From JABACD01 sp047639675 (lineage in GTDB: Bacteria > Planctomycetota > UBA1135 > GCA-002686595): a DNA stretch of 64,000 nt. The notes below the pieces were generated by a model that saw nothing but the letters and a program-made list of their open reading frames with translations, did no database searches and was not told the DNA's origin. Below are positions 53,838 to 63,043 of this stretch, piece by piece. The first letter of the stretch is position 1, and each line of letters opens with the position of its first letter. The stretch spans positions 1-64,000 of the forward strand of contig JBLIOI010000001.1 in NCBI GenBank assembly GCA_047639675.1. The letters run 5' to 3'. Both the position numbers and the translations under genes were made by a program.

Positions 53838-54686
53838 ATGAGCGAACAGATGGAAAAGGCCGAGACTATGCTCGAAAACGAGCCGCAGATGACCGAACCC
53901 GAAATTCAGGAAGCCCTGGCTCCCGAGCCCGACGAAGGCTCCAAGCCCGAAGCCGAACCCGCCTCGGAAGAAGCGGAAGAAGCGCAGGACGGGGAAACGG
54001 GGCCCGAGGAAGTCATCGCGGAGCTCGAGCAGGCGGATGAGGCGGCCCTCTTGGAAGAGGGGGCGGTTCAACCTGAGAACAGACTGGGGGCCGAGATAGC
54101 GGAGCCCGCGGTCATGGAGCCCGAGGTCGAGGAGGAGGCGCCTCCGGGCCCCGGAGAGTCTCTGACAGGCGAGGAACTGGTGGCAGCCATTTCCGCCCTA
54201 ATCTTCGCTTCCCCGGAGCCCCTGGGCACCGGGCGACTGATCAAGCTGCTTGAGGGTCCGGCACGCGCACGGGTCCAGGCCGCTCTAATTGAGGTTGCGG
54301 AGCTCATGAGCAAATCAGGCTTACCCCTGGAATTACGCGAGATTGCCGGTGGTTGGCGGATGATGACGACCCCGGAGCAGGGCGACAACGTCGCGCGCCT
54401 GGTCAAGGCCCGCAAGACGGACAAGCTCTCCCCGGCCGGTCTTGAGACCCTGGCAGTGGTGGCCTATCGCCAGCCTGTCACGAAGGCCGATATTGAGGCT
54501 ATCCGAGGGGTGCAGTGTGGAGCCATGCTACGCAACCTGGTGGATCGTGGTCTGGCCCGGGTGACCGGCCGTGCCGACGTCCCCGGCGGCCCCCTTGAGT
54601 ACGGAACGACCAAGGAATTCCTTGATCGGTTTGGAATGGGCAGTCTGAAAGATCTTCCGAGAGACGGAGAGCTGCTCAAGGAGTAG
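53838..54686 (+). CDS. scpB: Segregation and condensation protein B
   Basis: Subunit of the SMC-ScpA-ScpB condensin that organises the chromosome. The 282-residue protein has an extra N-terminal stretch of about 110 residues very rich in Glu, Pro and Ala, probably disordered, then the two winged-helix domains: ELVAAISALIFASPEPLGTGRL, LREIAGGWRMMTTPE, LSPAGLETLAVVAYRQPVTKADIEAIRGV and GRADVPGGPLEYGTTKEFLDRFG. I chose the ATG at 53838; an upstream TTG at 53799 adds 13 unlikely residues. No scpA or smc nearby. Confidence 0.9.
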   Translation: MSEQMEKAETMLENEPQMTEPEIQEALAPEPDEGSKPEAEPASEEAEEAQDGETGPEEVIAELEQADEAALLEEGAVQPENRLGAEIAEPAVMEPEVEEEAPPGPGESLTGEELVAAISALIFASPEPLGTGRLIKLLEGPARARVQAALIEVAELMSKSGLPLELREIAGGWRMMTTPEQGDNVARLVKARKTDKLSPAGLETLAVVAYRQPVTKADIEAIRGVQCGAMLRNLVDRGLARVTGRADVPGGPLEYGTTKEFLDRFGMGSLKDLPRDGELLKE

Positions 54687-54830
54687 GCGTTTTCTTGCGC
54701 CTCAGGCGGGGTGCGCCGTACACTCTCCCTCCAACTCTCGGTGCGTGGTCGTGTTGACCCCGCATCGCACCTTATTTTTAGGGGTCCCACAGCCCTGGCA
54801 ACTCGACGAGACGAGCTGCAGACGAACTCC

Positions 54831-56741
54831 ATGTCTAAGAATCGCGAGAAGAAGCACGCCGAGCACCAGGCCGAGCAACAGGCTCATGTCCAGGATGCCA
54901 TCGAGCATGCCGCCGACCATCACCAGGATCACCTAGTTGAAGCCCCCAAAGGCACGAGCCGTGGCCGGTTCCTTTTTCAACTCTTCCTAGTCGTTTTCCT
55001 GCTGCTGATCTTCTCGATCACCGGCCCGATGATGTCCACGCTTTCCGGAGACAACGCCCAGAGCGGCGTAGTCTTCTTCGGTTGGGTTACGCCCGAGGGC
55101 GAGACCATCGAACTGGATCAGCGCAGCTTCATGGAGCAGAAGCAGATGTATGCGCGCATCGGAGAGATGTTGCCAGGATTGATGTTTGGTCTGGGACAAG
55201 TCGATCCCCAGGACGACTTCCAGTTGGCACGCTTCCTGATCCTCGAGAAGTTAGCAGCACGATCAGGCATCTTCGTGGCGGACTCTGAAGTTGCTGACGC
55301 GATCGTCTCGGCTTTCGGTTCTGCAGCGGGTTACAACGTGTGGATCAGCAGTCAATACAACTTGTCGCCCGCTTCCTTCGAAGGCATGTTGCGCCGCGCC
55401 TTAGTGGTCAGCCGCTTCCTGCTATTGAGTAGCTTGACTGGATCGGAAGTCCTCACCGCAGACGTCATCGAAAACTGGAAGCTGACGGCAGAAGAATTCA
55501 GTTTCGAGTACGTCGAGGCTTTGACAGAGGACTTGACCGAGGAAGTCACCGCGGCAATCATTCCCGACGCAGAACTCGAAGAGTGGTTCAACGCTCAGAC
55601 CGAGTTCCAGAAGAACCCGTATAAGACCGAGCGCAGCCTCGCTGCTGACATCGCTTGGTTTGATCCGACGAGCGACAGTAGTTACGCAGGCTTGTTCGAG
55701 ACCTATCCTCGCCCGGAAGAGGAAGTGGCCGAAGACATGGCCAAGACGTACTTCCAGGCCTATAGCCACATTCGCTTTCTCAAACCGGCGCCGGAGGACG
55801 ACGGCGAAGAAGAGTCGGACGTAGCGGAAGCGGAAGAAGCTGAGGCTGAAGAAGCTGAAGTGGAAGACAAGTTCTACACCTTCGAGGAGGTTGAAGATCA
55901 GGTTCGCCGCGAGGCTCCTATTTACTACTCGATGGTGGATTGGTTCTCGCACATCCAGAAACGCATTGTGGACGGCGAGATCGTCGACCTCCAAACGGAA
56001 GCCACTCTATTGGGCTTCAATTACGAGCGAGTCACTCCCCGAACTCGCACGGCATGGTTGGAGGGTGAAGAGCCTTGGGCTGGTCGCTACCAGTTCAGCG
56101 CGATGGGTTCGCCGGTAGAGGGCAACTATGGCCGCCGTGTTGCCATCGAAGAGGACGCCTTGGTGATCACCAAAGTCATCGAGATCGTGCCGCCGGCCTT
56201 GCCGGCCTTCGCGGAGATTCGCGACAAGGTTGCCGAGAAATGGATCGAAGAGCGTTGTCCCGTTGTGGCCGCTGAGAAGCTAGAGGCCATTCGCGATGCC
56301 TTTGGCGAGCGTCCTGAGGAAGGCATGTTCGATACCACTGCGAGTTCAGAAGAGTTCAAAGCTGCTGTCGAAGCCGCAGGGCACGAGGTTCAAGAACGAG
56401 GCTACGCTCGTCAGTTCCCGCGCTCCACGGATGACGACGATCGTCCGACTCAGGCAGAATTCTACATCCGTTCCAAGTCGATCCTCTTCGGACTCGACGA
56501 GGGCAATGTGATCACAGCGGAAGCGACCCGTGATGGCAACGCCGCCTACTTGGTGCGCGTCGGTGGTAAGCGTGACGGCGATCCTTCAACGATGATCCCT
56601 TCTGAAGCCGATAGTTCGATCCAACAACTGCGCAGGACGGCGATCCAGGCATTCTTCAGTTCGAGCTATGGAGACTTCGACTGGATGCGCAATGAGTTCA
56701 ACGTGAAGTTGGCTTCACTCGACGATCAAGACGACGCCTAA
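54831..56741 (+). CDS. Membrane-anchored PpiD/SurA-like chaperone
   Basis: A 636-residue protein with a His/Glu/Gln-rich cytoplasmic start, one membrane helix (about 47-66, FLFQLFLVVFLLLIFSITGPMM) and a large periplasmic part. A SurA N-terminal-like helical region (about 110-260) and a degenerate parvulin-like part follow. An acidic run (EEESDVAEAEEAEAEEAEVED) lies in the middle. The topology is that of PpiD, which helps newly exported proteins fold at the translocon. I chose the ATG at 54831 (MSKNREKKHAEHQ); the frame upstream to 54711 lacks support. A strong terminator follows. Confidence 0.78.
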   Translation: MSKNREKKHAEHQAEQQAHVQDAIEHAADHHQDHLVEAPKGTSRGRFLFQLFLVVFLLLIFSITGPMMSTLSGDNAQSGVVFFGWVTPEGETIELDQRSFMEQKQMYARIGEMLPGLMFGLGQVDPQDDFQLARFLILEKLAARSGIFVADSEVADAIVSAFGSAAGYNVWISSQYNLSPASFEGMLRRALVVSRFLLLSSLTGSEVLTADVIENWKLTAEEFSFEYVEALTEDLTEEVTAAIIPDAELEEWFNAQTEFQKNPYKTERSLAADIAWFDPTSDSSYAGLFETYPRPEEEVAEDMAKTYFQAYSHIRFLKPAPEDDGEEESDVAEAEEAEAEEAEVEDKFYTFEEVEDQVRREAPIYYSMVDWFSHIQKRIVDGEIVDLQTEATLLGFNYERVTPRTRTAWLEGEEPWAGRYQFSAMGSPVEGNYGRRVAIEEDALVITKVIEIVPPALPAFAEIRDKVAEKWIEERCPVVAAEKLEAIRDAFGERPEEGMFDTTASSEEFKAAVEAAGHEVQERGYARQFPRSTDDDDRPTQAEFYIRSKSILFGLDEGNVITAEATRDGNAAYLVRVGGKRDGDPSTMIPSEADSSIQQLRRTAIQAFFSSSYGDFDWMRNEFNVKLASLDDQDDA

Positions 56742-56763
56742 GCCTCTTCTTATTCCTCTGCAA

Positions 56764-56806
56764 AGAGCCCGAGCTTCCCTTGTGGAAGCCCGGGCTCTTT
56801 TTTTTT
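56764..56806 (+). terminator. Intrinsic terminator
   Basis: A 15-bp stem with one mismatch (56764-56778 with 56784-56798) and a 5-base loop, followed by a run of nine or ten T residues. It ends the + strand unit of the PpiD-like gene, and possibly that of the whole upstream operon, just before the convergent BtuF-like gene. Confidence 0.9.
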
Positions 56807-56820
56807 GCTCGGCCAGCTCT

Positions 56821-57831
56821 TTATTCGGCCAGGTTCGCGTCCGCTTGTTCTGCCAGATGTTCTGCGGCGGTCAACAGTTCTTGAGAGGCACAGGAGTAAA
56901 GGTACTCCGGCAGGATCAAAATACGGTTCTCGCGGATAGCACGCAGGCCAGCGAGTAAGGGCTCGTTGCGCAAGATCTCTTCGGCTCCGCTTCCTGATTG
57001 GCCCTCTGACTTTGAGATCAGGAAGAAGTCCGGGTCGATCGATAAGAGTTGCTCGAAGTCGATATCTGGATGGCGATCGATTCCGGCCTCTGCGGCGGCG
57101 TTGCGCATGCCTGCAAGCTCGATCATGACTTGCCAAGTGGTCCCCGCCCCGGCGGTCGTACCACCCGCGCCGTAGTTGCCATAGGGCAAGACGCGCAGGC
57201 CGCTACGTGCCGATTTATTCTGCAGCGCGCGGCGTCGAGTCTCGAGATCTGCAAGCATTTCCGTCGCACGCTCTTCTTCACCGAGCAAGCGAGCGAGGCA
57301 TTCGATGTGGGCGATGGTGTCTTTCCAGGTCGCAGGAATCGGAAAGAGCACGACCGGCACATCGCGTTCGACCAAGCGATCGATCGTCGAACCGGCTTGG
57401 TAGTTATGGGCGATGATCAAGTCCGGGCGGGGAGCGAGGAGCTCTTCCGCGTCGAAGTGCTTTAGCAAGGGAACGTCTGCCCAAACCCCGGGGTTCGCCG
57501 CCAATGTAGAGTAGCTGAAGGCGGTGCTCGGTAGAGCCGCCACTCGCTCGGGGCCGATCAGCGTGATCAGCCCGTCGAGTAGGCTGGCGTTGCCCGCGAT
57601 CACACGCTGCGGTTGCTTCTCGAGCAGGGCGACTCGCCCGTCGGAGTTCTTGACCTTGGCGGGAAAGCCCTTGGCTGGGGTGATCTGGGGTAGGCTTGGT
57701 TTACCAACGCTTGAGAGCGGGGCGGAGGCTTGAGTCTGCTCTTCACCGCCGGAGCAGGAAGTTAGAGAGAGCGCAGCGAGGAGCAAGAATTGGGCTAGCG
57801 CGGGAAGGCGCGAAGGGTTCGTGGCAATCAT
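56821..57831 (-). CDS. Metal-chelate ABC transporter substrate-binding lipoprotein (BtuF/FepB type)
   Basis: A 336-residue lipoprotein (signal LAQFLLLAALSLTSCSGG, lipobox Cys about residue 26). The type III periplasmic-binding fold is shown by QPQRVIAGNASLLDGLITLIGPERVAAL, ELLAPRPDLIIAHN and SIDPDFFLIS near the end. Such proteins carry cobalamin, haem or ferric siderophores to the permease. It is read divergently from the permease and ATPase genes across 94 bases, so the three probably form one importer. The ligand cannot be predicted, and no cobalamin riboswitch is visible in the gap. Confidence 0.85.
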   Translation of the reverse strand: MIATNPSRLPALAQFLLLAALSLTSCSGGEEQTQASAPLSSVGKPSLPQITPAKGFPAKVKNSDGRVALLEKQPQRVIAGNASLLDGLITLIGPERVAALPSTAFSYSTLAANPGVWADVPLLKHFDAEELLAPRPDLIIAHNYQAGSTIDRLVERDVPVVLFPIPATWKDTIAHIECLARLLGEEERATEMLADLETRRRALQNKSARSGLRVLPYGNYGAGGTTAGAGTTWQVMIELAGMRNAAAEAGIDRHPDIDFEQLLSIDPDFFLISKSEGQSGSGAEEILRNEPLLAGLRAIRENRILILPEYLYSCASQELLTAAEHLAEQADANLAE

Positions 57832-57925
57832 GGTTGCGGGAGCCTAGCGCATAGGGAGAATGGGCGCTTGCCATTCTGCGCGCTTACATTGCGCGCTTCC
57901 CCTTACAGATAGCTAGCGGCCTTCC

Positions 57926-58999
57926 TTGTCACGATCCCTGCGCTCTCCCGGCTTCATCGCCGCGACTCTAGCCATGAGCTTATTGCTCCTGGTCTATGGG
58001 TCCCTCCTCTATGGAAGCACCATGGAATTCGGCACGAGCGAGTTGCTGCGCGGCTTGTCGTTTGTTCTCGGGCTTGAAGAGTCCTCGGATCAGACCAGCG
58101 AAGCCATTTTGATTCTGCGCCTGCGCCGCACCTTTGTGGCCTTGGGGGTAGGGGCGGCGCTTTCCTACTCGGGCGTACTCTTGCAGGGGATCTTCCGCAA
58201 CGGTCTGGCTTCGCCTTCCGTGCTCGGCATCAGTACCGGTGCAAGCGTCGGAGCTTCTGTCGGAATATTGATCGTGGCGGGCTACGGTCCGAGCATGGTC
58301 GTTTCTTCCGCAGTGGAACGCGCGCCGCTATTTGTGACGACGCTTTCCTTCGTCGGCGCGTTTCTAACCACACTTTTAGTCAGTGCGCTTGGAACTCGCT
58401 CCGGTCGAATTTCCGTGCCAACATTGTTGTTGGCTGGCATCGCGGTGAACACCTGCCTTGGTGCGTTCTTGGTCGCAATGCAATCCTTCGCGATGTCGGA
58501 CAACTTGGAAGTCGCCAAGGCTTTGGTGAGCTGGACCTTTGGCTCGCTTGAAGATCACGGCAACGCGCGTATCGCGGTCGTCTGGTGCGGACTTGGAATT
58601 GCCATGGGAGTCTTGCCCTTTGTCGCGCGCGAGTTGGATCTCTTCGCGAGTGGCGAAGAAGACGCGGCAGCGCTTGGCGTGAACACGACCCGAGTTAAGT
58701 TCATGGCCTTGGGCGCCGCATCCCTCGCCGCGGCGTCGGCAGTTGCGGTGGCTGGGCAGATTGCTTTCTTGGGCCTCGTGGTTCCGCACCTCTTGCGCAT
58801 GTGGGTGGGCAACTCCCACAAGAGGCTTTTGCCCTTGTCGCTCTTGGCGGGTGCTGCGTTCTTGCTGGCGGCGGACCTCGGGCAACGCATGTTGCTCGGC
58901 CATGCAAGCCTGCGTCCGGGAGTCTTGATGTCGCTCGTGGGCGGGCCCTTCTTCTTGTTCTTGCTGATGCGCTCACGCAAGGAGTTGCGCACGTGGTAG
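57926..58999 (+). CDS. Metal-chelate ABC transporter permease (FecCD/BtuC family)
   Basis: A 357-residue inner-membrane protein with about ten hydrophobic helices. Family features are LILRLRRTFVALGVGAALSYSGVLLQGIFRNGLASPSVLG, and GQIAFLGLVVPHLLRM with the cytoplasmic loop that meets the ATPase. The start is uncertain: TTG at 57926 keeps the full first helix, while the ATG at 57974 lies within it. No clear ribosome-binding site at either. Its stop overlaps the GTG of the ATPase gene. Confidence 0.9.
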   Translation: MSRSLRSPGFIAATLAMSLLLLVYGSLLYGSTMEFGTSELLRGLSFVLGLEESSDQTSEAILILRLRRTFVALGVGAALSYSGVLLQGIFRNGLASPSVLGISTGASVGASVGILIVAGYGPSMVVSSAVERAPLFVTTLSFVGAFLTTLLVSALGTRSGRISVPTLLLAGIAVNTCLGAFLVAMQSFAMSDNLEVAKALVSWTFGSLEDHGNARIAVVWCGLGIAMGVLPFVARELDLFASGEEDAAALGVNTTRVKFMALGAASLAAASAVAVAGQIAFLGLVVPHLLRMWVGNSHKRLLPLSLLAGAAFLLAADLGQRMLLGHASLRPGVLMSLVGGPFFLFLLMRSRKELRTW

Positions 59000-59796
59000 T
59001 TCATCTGAGCGCTCGCGGAATTGACTTCACCTACGCTGGTGAAGGCGAACGCGTCGATGCCTTGCGGGGTATCGACCTGGAGGTTCAGAGTGGCGAATTA
59101 CTTGCGATCCTCGGGCCGAATGGAGCCGGCAAGAGCACCCTATTACGTGTTTTAGCGGGAATTCTGAAGCCTGAAAAAGGTGAACTCTTCGTTGCCGGGC
59201 GCTCCGCCAGCCGTTGGTCTGCCCGTGAGCGCGCACGCCACATTGCCCTCGTGCCGCAATCCTTGACGACTCTACCTGACGTCACCGTCGAGGCTTTTGT
59301 CGGCTACGGTCGCTACGCGCGCCATCGCACTTTTCGTGGGCCGCGCAAGGAGGATCGCACGGCTGTCCAATCAGCAATCATCGCGGCAGATCTCGACACT
59401 TTGGCCGACCGACCGCTTGCGGAACTCTCGGGCGGTCAACGTCAACGCGCCTTGATCGCACGCGCCTTGGCACAAGAAGCTCGCACACTCCTGGTGGACG
59501 AACCGACCAATGCTCTCGACCCCAGCCATCAACTGCGAGTGCTCAACTTACTCGCTGACCTAAGTGAGAGCGGCCGTTCCGTTGTCGTGGTGACTCACGA
59601 ACTCAACCTCGCCAGCCAGTTTGCCCAGCGCGCGATGTTGCTGCACGCAGGCCGCAGTGTGGCTTGCGCGTCCATCGAAGAGGTGCTCGTGCGCGATGTG
59701 CTCGAACCCGTGTACGGTTCTCAACTGACCTACGGCTCGATGAATGCAGCGCGCGCCGGTGGAGCTCGGCCTTTCGTATTGCCCTGGGTTCAATAG
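58993..59796 (+). CDS. Metal-chelate ABC transporter ATPase (FecE/BtuD family)
   Basis: A 267-residue ABC ATPase. Walker A is GPNGAGKST, the Q-loop VPQS, the signature LSGGQRQRALIARALAQE, Walker B TLLVDEPTNALD and the switch His is in VVVTHELN. All motifs are intact. The GTG at 58993 overlaps the end of the permease gene by 7 bases. It energises the importer formed with the permease and the divergent binding protein. Confidence 0.92.
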   Translation: MVVHLSARGIDFTYAGEGERVDALRGIDLEVQSGELLAILGPNGAGKSTLLRVLAGILKPEKGELFVAGRSASRWSARERARHIALVPQSLTTLPDVTVEAFVGYGRYARHRTFRGPRKEDRTAVQSAIIAADLDTLADRPLAELSGGQRQRALIARALAQEARTLLVDEPTNALDPSHQLRVLNLLADLSESGRSVVVVTHELNLASQFAQRAMLLHAGRSVACASIEEVLVRDVLEPVYGSQLTYGSMNAARAGGARPFVLPWVQ

Positions 59797-59798
59797 CG

Positions 59799-60749
59799 AT
59801 GAAGCGCAGGAGAAGCGCGAGCGCGTTCCTATTTATTACTGCAGTTTGCACAGGCGCTGATTGTGCTGCTCAAGCAACCATCCGACCAATCTCCGGGGTT
59901 GCACGATCATGGGATGTGACGCAGGGCGACCCCGATGGATAATTCGCGAACCTGATTCTCTACAGCGTAGGCATCGGCTCGTCGGAGTTCGAAGGCACTG
60001 GCGGGAGCCTGACGACGCAGCGCGGCGGATGGGAAGTCACACTTGGCGCATACCAAGCGGGCTCCTCGAACTTCGCCTTTGACATCGGTACGGAAGCCAC
60101 CTTCTATGACTTCGGCGGGGGAGTCTCCCCGGTACCCGGCGTGCCGGATCCTTTCAACGATGTCTACGACACGCACATAGCCGGCCGCTTCCTGCATGAG
60201 GGCGAAGGTCGCTTTGACTTCTACGGCGGAGTAGAACTTGGCGCGTCTGGCGAGGATGATGTGCAAGTAGACGAGTCCGGCTACTTGGGGGCGGCCCTCG
60301 CCCTGCGCTACAACGCCGCGCCTGACTTTGCCCTCCTAGCCGGCTTCGCCGGAATGTCCCGCTTCTATGATTCGCCCTGGATCCTGCCCTAGCTGGGCTT
60401 CGACTGGCGCGTGACCGAGGATCTGCGCCTAAAAACCGAAGCTGCCGATGTGCACCTCGACTACCGTCTGAACGACGCCTGGAGCGCTGGTTTGGCCGCT
60501 GTCTACGACTTTCGCCAATACCGCCTGAACGAGGACGGACCCCTCAGCTCCGGCTCCTTTCGCGACGAGGAGATCGATGTTGGGGCCTCTCTGGCTTGGA
60601 CCTTGAAAAGCGGTATCACCTTCGATCTGCGCGGCGGCAAGGTGCTTTGGCGCGAAACCACGACCAAAGACGGGGCCCTCGGGGATCTCGGAGAGACGGA
60701 GCTCAGCTCGCCCTTCTACCTGGGCCTGGGGCTCAAGGTCAGGTTCTAA
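59799..60749 (+). pseudogene. Outer-membrane beta-barrel gene interrupted by two in-frame stop codons
   Basis: One continuous reading frame runs from the ATG at 59799 (signal peptide KRRRSASAFLFITAVCTGADCAAQ) to TAA at 60747-60749, interrupted by TAA at 59940-59942 and TAG at 60390-60392. There is no frameshift: on both sides of each stop the frame encodes barrel-like strands (LILYSVGIGSSEFEG, RFDFYGGVELGASGE, LGFDWRVTEDLRLKTE, FYLGLGLKVRF at the end, closing with a terminal Phe as outer-membrane proteins do). The pattern resembles the DUF6268-type barrels found in planctomycetes. Either a recent pseudogene with only nonsense changes, sequencing errors, or read-through. It lies 2 bases after the importer ATPase gene and was probably part of that operon. 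Confidence 0.75.
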
Positions 60750-60790
60750 GGCAGCCGGGCGTGCGACGCCGAATTACCGCGATTAAAAAG

Positions 60791-60831
60791 GTGCCGCCAG
60801 CTCAGAGGGGAGACTCTTAAGCCGGCGGCAC
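60791..60831 (-). terminator. Intrinsic terminator for the - strand propeller gene
   Basis: Arms at 60791-60801 and 60821-60831 (11 bp, one mismatch) form a hairpin followed on the - strand by ctttttaatc. It lies about 180 bases past the end of the beta-propeller gene and after the convergent broken barrel gene. Confidence 0.7.
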
Positions 60832-61011
60832 TGTTGGACTAACAAGTAGTCTCTTGATCCCGAGGGCGTCATGGGGAGTGGGAGCGCAGGTTGGGGGACC
60901 TGCATGGGAACGCCCTCGGTACAACAACCTCTTCGTCTAGCCGTGGGATTCCCGTTAGCAGAATCGGCGTGGCGGACCGAATGTGGGAGTGTCGCCCGAA
61001 TGCGGGTGAGG

Positions 61012-62109
61012 CTAGCTGCCTATCTGCTCCAGAATGTCGGCTTCCGTCCAGGCCATTAGGGTTCCGTGGGCCGACTTCAAAGCTTGCCCGCAGGCGAACA
61101 CTGTCTTGAGCGCCGAATCTCCCGTCGGCAAGAGCGCTGTCGGTGTCTTGAAGATCCGACCTGAGCGGTCGAGGCCATGCAGGTCACGGGTGAAGCGTGT
61201 GACGAGCGACCAGTCGTGGCCATTGGGACTGGCGTAGAGCACTGGGCTCTGATCCCCAGGGACAGAACGGTTCTGGACTGTCGTGGAGAGTAGCCATAGC
61301 CCGTTCGAGCGGGCGCTGTTCAGCACTCGGCCGGAGGTGGGTGCCAGGCTCTCCAATTCGCCCGTCTGAGGGTCGAAGTGTTGGATGTAGTTCGTCTCAT
61401 CCGGTGAATCCATCGCGAGGATCAGTCCCGATTCGAGGGGTAGCAGCGTCGTCGCCTTTGCGCTGGTCTCGCCGTCCAAGATTGGTTCCAAGGTACGGAA
61501 TTCGTCCGTTGTCCACCAAAGGCCAGTCTCGGATTTATCTCCGGCGGTCAGCACCCACATGCCTTTACGAAATGGGTCCCAAACAATGCGATGGATGCTG
61601 CGGAGCAAATTCTCGGGGAAGGTGCCGACAATGTCCCACTCTTGGCCGCTTTCACTTCCATAGATGTGAACCTCTTCGCGGCCGGGATTGGGGAAGTTTT
61701 CGCCGAAATAGGTCCGGCCCGATGGGTGAACGCAGAGTCCCACAGGTTGTTTGCCTCGGCCGATTCGATGGGCAAAGGTGAATCGATCTTCGCCTCGGGC
61801 AAGAAACAACATCGAGCCGCGCACGTTGGCGATCAGGTCGCCAGAAGGAAGTGGGACTATGCCCTGAATCCCGGTGCGCAAGATGCGTTCCGCCAGGGAA
61901 TCGCGGGCAAGGGTACGTTCGATCAGGTCGCCTGGCGCACGGGCGACCGTTTGAAAGGTGTTACCGCCATCCAGCGACGTCACTAGCTCCAAGCCGCGGC
62001 TGGCGTAGAGCGTCTCTCCTTCGATATGCAAGACTCGACTTTGGCACCGCAGTTCGGGGCTCAGGCCTTCAGCAACGCATTTGGGATGCTCGGGAATCCA
62101 AGGGGACAT
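61012..62109 (-). CDS. Beta-propeller protein of BNR/sialidase-like type
   Basis: A 365-residue protein without signal peptide. Repeated blades with Asp-box-like turns are visible (VTSLDGGNTFQTVAR, YGSESGQEWDIVGTF, WTTDEFRTLEPIL, YASPNGHDWSLVTRF), as in sialidase-type or photosystem-stability-like propellers. No catalytic residues of sialidases are recognised, so it is probably a binding or non-sialidase protein. I chose the ATG at 62109; a GTG 12 bases upstream is possible. The next gene upstream on the same strand is 175 bases away. Confidence 0.7.
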   Translation of the reverse strand: MSPWIPEHPKCVAEGLSPELRCQSRVLHIEGETLYASRGLELVTSLDGGNTFQTVARAPGDLIERTLARDSLAERILRTGIQGIVPLPSGDLIANVRGSMLFLARGEDRFTFAHRIGRGKQPVGLCVHPSGRTYFGENFPNPGREEVHIYGSESGQEWDIVGTFPENLLRSIHRIVWDPFRKGMWVLTAGDKSETGLWWTTDEFRTLEPILDGETSAKATTLLPLESGLILAMDSPDETNYIQHFDPQTGELESLAPTSGRVLNSARSNGLWLLSTTVQNRSVPGDQSPVLYASPNGHDWSLVTRFTRDLHGLDRSGRIFKTPTALLPTGDSALKTVFACGQALKSAHGTLMAWTEADILEQIGS

Positions 62110-62284
62110 AACTAACTTCACTCTTTTCTCAGCTCAGCTGATCCAAAGGGTCGCAGGGAAGGTGGGGCAGTAGTCCATTGTCACCGGCACGTGAACTCTG
62201 TAGTGGGTCAGCCCAGAATTGTCACCAAGATGGACTCTGTTCCCGGCTTTGTCGCGTGGAATTCCGCTAACCAGTTCCCGCAGG

Positions 62285-63043
62285 CTATTTTGGGGCACAC
62301 GCGACCAGGAGCAGCGAGTGGCCGAGGGGCAAATTGTATCGCCGTGACAGAACAAGTTCCGTACAGAAGCCAAGGTACATGGCGCTATTTACGAATACTG
62401 GAAGCTTCCAACTCAGGTTGGTCGTCTGTCGTTCTATGTTCGTAAGTTCGGTGCTTTCGAGGGCTTTGGCGGCCATGAGGAATCCTGCGATGATCGGAAA
62501 GAGCAGCATGTTGGTGAAGGTGCAGCGCCGGATCGAGAGCTGCGAGCGCTCAAACAGTTGGAGTAGCGCGGAGCGTGAGTAGCGCCGTCGGTGGCCAGCG
62601 ACTCGGTCGTTGTTACTGAATAGCCAGGGATGGGCGGGAACACTGAGCAGCAAGTATCCGCCTGGTGCGAGCACCCTCTGTGCTTCGGCGAGGGCCAAGG
62701 AGTCGTCGTGGATGTGCTCGATCACATCGAACATGCAGACGAGGTCAAAGCTCTGGTCGTGGAAAGGGAGATGTGTGGCGCTGGCGGTAAGGCCGCGCAG
62801 GTGTCCCCGCCTCCGGCAGGTTTTCAGTGCATCCATTTCGATCTCCGTGTGGAAGACAACGCCGGACAGTTGTTCGAGTTCCCCTAAGAAACCTCCTACG
62901 CCCGCCCCCACATCCAGGCAGCGCGCCGGCTTCGAGTCACCGATAACGCTACGGAGAATTTCCAGGTAGACACGACGCCTGCCGCGAAACCACCAGTGTG
63001 TAGCTTCCAAGGTCTCGAACTGCTCGAAGGCTGTGGGATTCAT
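62285..63043 (-). CDS. Class I SAM-dependent methyltransferase
   Basis: A 252-residue cytoplasmic methyltransferase. The SAM-binding motif I is CLDVGAGVGGFLGEL, motif II-IV follow (LPFHDQSFDLVCMFDVIEHIHDD), and VLAPGGYLLLSVPAH is motif V-VI. The start EQFETLEATHWWFRGRR is common in methyltransferases of polysaccharide and lipid-linked sugar loci. The C-terminal third has hydrophobic stretches that may lie on the membrane. Its start overlaps the stop of the methyltransferase gene upstream. Substrate unknown. Confidence 0.85.
   Translation of the reverse strand: MNPTAFEQFETLEATHWWFRGRRRVYLEILRSVIGDSKPARCLDVGAGVGGFLGELEQLSGVVFHTEIEMDALKTCRRRGHLRGLTASATHLPFHDQSFDLVCMFDVIEHIHDDSLALAEAQRVLAPGGYLLLSVPAHPWLFSNNDRVAGHRRRYSRSALLQLFERSQLSIRRCTFTNMLLFPIIAGFLMAAKALESTELTNIERQTTNLSWKLPVFVNSAMYLGFCTELVLSRRYNLPLGHSLLLVACAPK

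Noticed and set aside
57832..57925. Cobalamin riboswitch in the divergent gap of the importer genes
   Set aside because: Only 94 bases, no B12-box-like conserved segment visible.
60370..60420. Programmed read-through at the TAG of the barrel gene
   Set aside because: Not claimed as a feature, because a second stop upstream also interrupts the frame and no recoding signal is visible; kept only as an option in the findings.
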